From an uncultured Clostridia bacterium (GTDB taxonomy: Bacteria > Bacillota > Clostridia > TANB77 > CAG-508), in contig CANQMG010000041.1 of the NCBI GenBank assembly GCA_947624925.1, positions 1 to 13,790 on the forward strand: a DNA stretch of 13,790 nucleotides, given 5' to 3'. Position 1 is the first letter of the stretch, and each line of letters begins with the position of its first letter. Both the position numbers and the translations under genes were made by a program. A model generated the notes under the pieces. The model worked only from the letters and a program-made list of their open reading frames with translations. It had not been told where the DNA came from and did no database searches. Below, piece by piece: positions 11,810 through 13,790 of the stretch.

Positions 11810-13790
11810 ATGGATTTTAAAGAATGGGATAATTTCAATTCAGGTGACTGGAAATATGATATTGATGTTAGAGATTTTATTCAAAAAAACTATACTCCTT
11901 ATACTGGAGATAGTTCTTTTTTAAGTGAAGCTACATCAAAAACGAAGAAACTATGGGATAAAGTTTTAGAATTATATAAAAAAGAAAAAGATAATGGTGG
12001 AGTTTTAGCAATTGATTCTAAAACTATTTCTACCATTTCTGCTCATAATGCTGGTTATATAGATAAATCTTTAGAAGAAATTGTTGGTTTTCAAACAGAT
12101 GAACCATTAAAAAGAGCTATTATGCCTTTTGGTGGTATAAAAATTGTAGAAAAATCTTGCAAGGCATATGGTCAAGAAGTAGATCCTGATGTTGATTATA
12201 TATTTAATAATATAAGAAGAACACACAATGATGGTGTATTTAGTGCATATACTCCTGACGTAAGAGCAGCTAGAAGTTCACATCTTATAACAGGTCTTCC
12301 AGATGGATATGGTCGTGGAAGAATTATTGGTGATTATAGAAGAATTGCATTATATGGTGTAGATGTATTAATTGAAAATAAAAAAGAAGTTTTAAAAAAC
12401 TTTGATTCAGATGCTTTTGATGAAGAAATAATAAGAGGAAGAGAAGAAATTTCTGACCAAATTAAAGCTTTAGAAGAATTAAAAATAATGGCATCTAAAT
12501 ATGGCATAGATATCTCTAAACCTGCTTCTAACGCAAAAGAAGCTATTCAATGGACATATTTTGGATATTTAGGAGCAATAAAAGAACAAAATGGAGCTGC
12601 TATGAGTCTTGGAAGAACTTCTACTTTTTTAGATATTTATATTCAAAGAGATTTAACATCTGGTGTTATTACAGAAGAGACTGCGCAAGAATTAATGGAT
12701 CATTTTGTAATGAAACTTAGAATGGTAAGGTTTTTAAGAACTCCTGAATATGATGAACTATTTAGTGGAGACCCTGTATGGGTTACAGAATCTTTAGCTG
12801 GTATGGGAATTGATGGTAGAACTTTAGTTACTAAAAATACATTTAGAATGTTACACACATTAGAAACATTAGGGCCTGCTCCAGAGCCTAATATGACAGT
12901 CCTATGGTCTGTAAATTTGCCACAAGGTTTTAAAAGATATGTTACAAATTTATCTATTAAAACTTCATCTATTCAATATGAAAATGATGATTTAATGAGA
13001 AAATACTGGGGTGATGATTATGGTATAGCTTGTTGTGTTTCTGCTATGAGAATTGGAAAACAAATGCAATTCTTTGGTGCAAGATGTAATTTAGCTAAAA
13101 CATTGCTTTATGCCATAAATGGTGGAAGAGATGAAATTTCTGGCAAACAAGTTGCTCCAAAATTTGAGCCTGTTACAACTGAGTATCTAGATTATGATGA
13201 TGTTATGGAAAAGTTTGATAATATGATGGATTATGTAGCAAGAATTTATATAAAGGCTCTAAATACTATTCACTATATGCATGATAAATATGCTTATGAA
13301 AAATTGGAAATGGCTTTACATGATAAAGATGTATTTAGAACTATGGCGTGTGGTATTGCAGGTCTTTCAGTAGTTGCAGATTCTTTGAGTGCAATTAAAT
13401 ATGCTAAAGTAAAACCTATTAGAAATGATGAAGGTCTTATTATAGATTATGATATACAAGGAGATTTCCCTAAATTTGGAAATGATGATGATAGAGTTGA
13501 TTCTATAGCTACTATGTTAGTAAAAAAATTTATTAATAAGCTAAGAAAACACAAAACATATAGAAATTCAAAAACAACATTATCTATACTAACAATTACT
13601 TCTAATGTTGTTTATGGAAAACATACTGGTAATACACCAGATGGAAGAAAATCTGGCGAGCCTTTTGGTCCAGGAGCTAACCCAATGCATGGTAGAGATA
13701 CAAATGGAGCTCTTGCAGTTATGAACTCTATTGCAAAATTACCTTATAGCTATGCAGAAGATGGTATTTCTTATACCTTCTCTATTACTC
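11810..13790 (+). CDS. pflB: Formate C-acetyltransferase (pyruvate formate-lyase), partial at the right edge
   Basis: PFL is a glycyl-radical enzyme that converts pyruvate and CoA to acetyl-CoA and formate during anaerobic growth. 660 codons of about 750 are present. The ATG at 11810 follows AAGGAGAGG. Conserved family blocks are visible: PFGGIK near residue 109, ARSSHLITGLPDGYGRGRI near 150-170, and LGPAPEPNMTVLW near 360. The adjacent catalytic cysteines are C408 and C409 in GIACCVSAMRIG. TPDGRKSGEPFGPGANPMHG lies near 610-630. The CC pair and overall colinearity with E. coli PflB indicate true PFL, not a glycerol dehydratase or choline lyase homologue. The C-terminal glycine-radical motif lies beyond the window. 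The activating enzyme gene (pflA) usually follows and is not seen. It has its own promoter and is divergent from the small membrane protein gene. Confidence 0.97.
   Translation, partial: MDFKEWDNFNSGDWKYDIDVRDFIQKNYTPYTGDSSFLSEATSKTKKLWDKVLELYKKEKDNGGVLAIDSKTISTISAHNAGYIDKSLEEIVGFQTDEPLKRAIMPFGGIKIVEKSCKAYGQEVDPDVDYIFNNIRRTHNDGVFSAYTPDVRAARSSHLITGLPDGYGRGRIIGDYRRIALYGVDVLIENKKEVLKNFDSDAFDEEIIRGREEISDQIKALEELKIMASKYGIDISKPASNAKEAIQWTYFGYLGAIKEQNGAAMSLGRTSTFLDIYIQRDLTSGVITEETAQELMDHFVMKLRMVRFLRTPEYDELFSGDPVWVTESLAGMGIDGRTLVTKNTFRMLHTLETLGPAPEPNMTVLWSVNLPQGFKRYVTNLSIKTSSIQYENDDLMRKYWGDDYGIACCVSAMRIGKQMQFFGARCNLAKTLLYAINGGRDEISGKQVAPKFEPVTTEYLDYDDVMEKFDNMMDYVARIYIKALNTIHYMHDKYAYEKLEMALHDKDVFRTMACGIAGLSVVADSLSAIKYAKVKPIRNDEGLIIDYDIQGDFPKFGNDDDRVDSIATMLVKKFINKLRKHKTYRNSKTTLSILTITSNVVYGKHTGNTPDGRKSGEPFGPGANPMHGRDTNGALAVMNSIAKLPYSYAEDGISYTFSIT

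Overview
The window is AT-rich (under about 30% G+C by eye), with strong AGGAGG-type ribosome binding sites and an anaerobe's gene set. It looks like chromosomal DNA of a low-GC anaerobic Bacillota, probably a gut-type Clostridia. The gene set includes a NuoE/NuoF-like flavin/Fe-S module of the hydrogenase type, pyruvate formate-lyase, Mn-type pyrophosphatase, RimO and an rplU leader. Every gap between genes is shorter than 300 bases, and I see no tRNA, rRNA, CRISPR array, IS element or phage module.

Layout. Positions 1-1396 (minus) hold a two-gene operon, nuoE-like then nuoF-like; the second gene runs off the left edge. Positions 1526-4245 (minus) hold rimO followed 20 bases later by an unrecognised, very acidic 459-residue protein, closed by a perfect palindromic terminator. 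A divergent ppaC (plus) fills 4385-5305. Convergent to it is mnmA (minus, 5412-6501), split by a single-base frameshift. Three copies of a GTAG-type REP-like hairpin flank mnmA, one at its 3' end and two in tandem before its start. Then come rplU-rpmA (minus) with a near-consensus promoter, a probable L21 leader and a terminator. Upstream of those lie a patatin-like phospholipase, then a murD-type ligase overlapping a PP-loop gene that I read as murL, then a small membrane protein with a glycosyltransferase-like fold fragment. The right end is a divergent pflB (plus), cut by the window edge before its glycine-radical motif.

How the genes work together. NuoE/NuoF and PFL are parts of fermentative redox metabolism (NADH/ferredoxin/H2 and formate). 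The most notable unit is the overlapping murD-murL pair. It suggests the D-Glu of peptidoglycan is made by attaching L-Glu to UDP-MurNAc-L-Ala (MurD2) and then epimerising it on the nucleotide precursor (MurL), instead of by glutamate racemase. rimO, mnmA, rplU and rpmA serve the ribosome and tRNA modification. L27 here lacks the N-terminal extension usual in Bacillota, and the prp protease gene normally found between rplU and rpmA is also absent.
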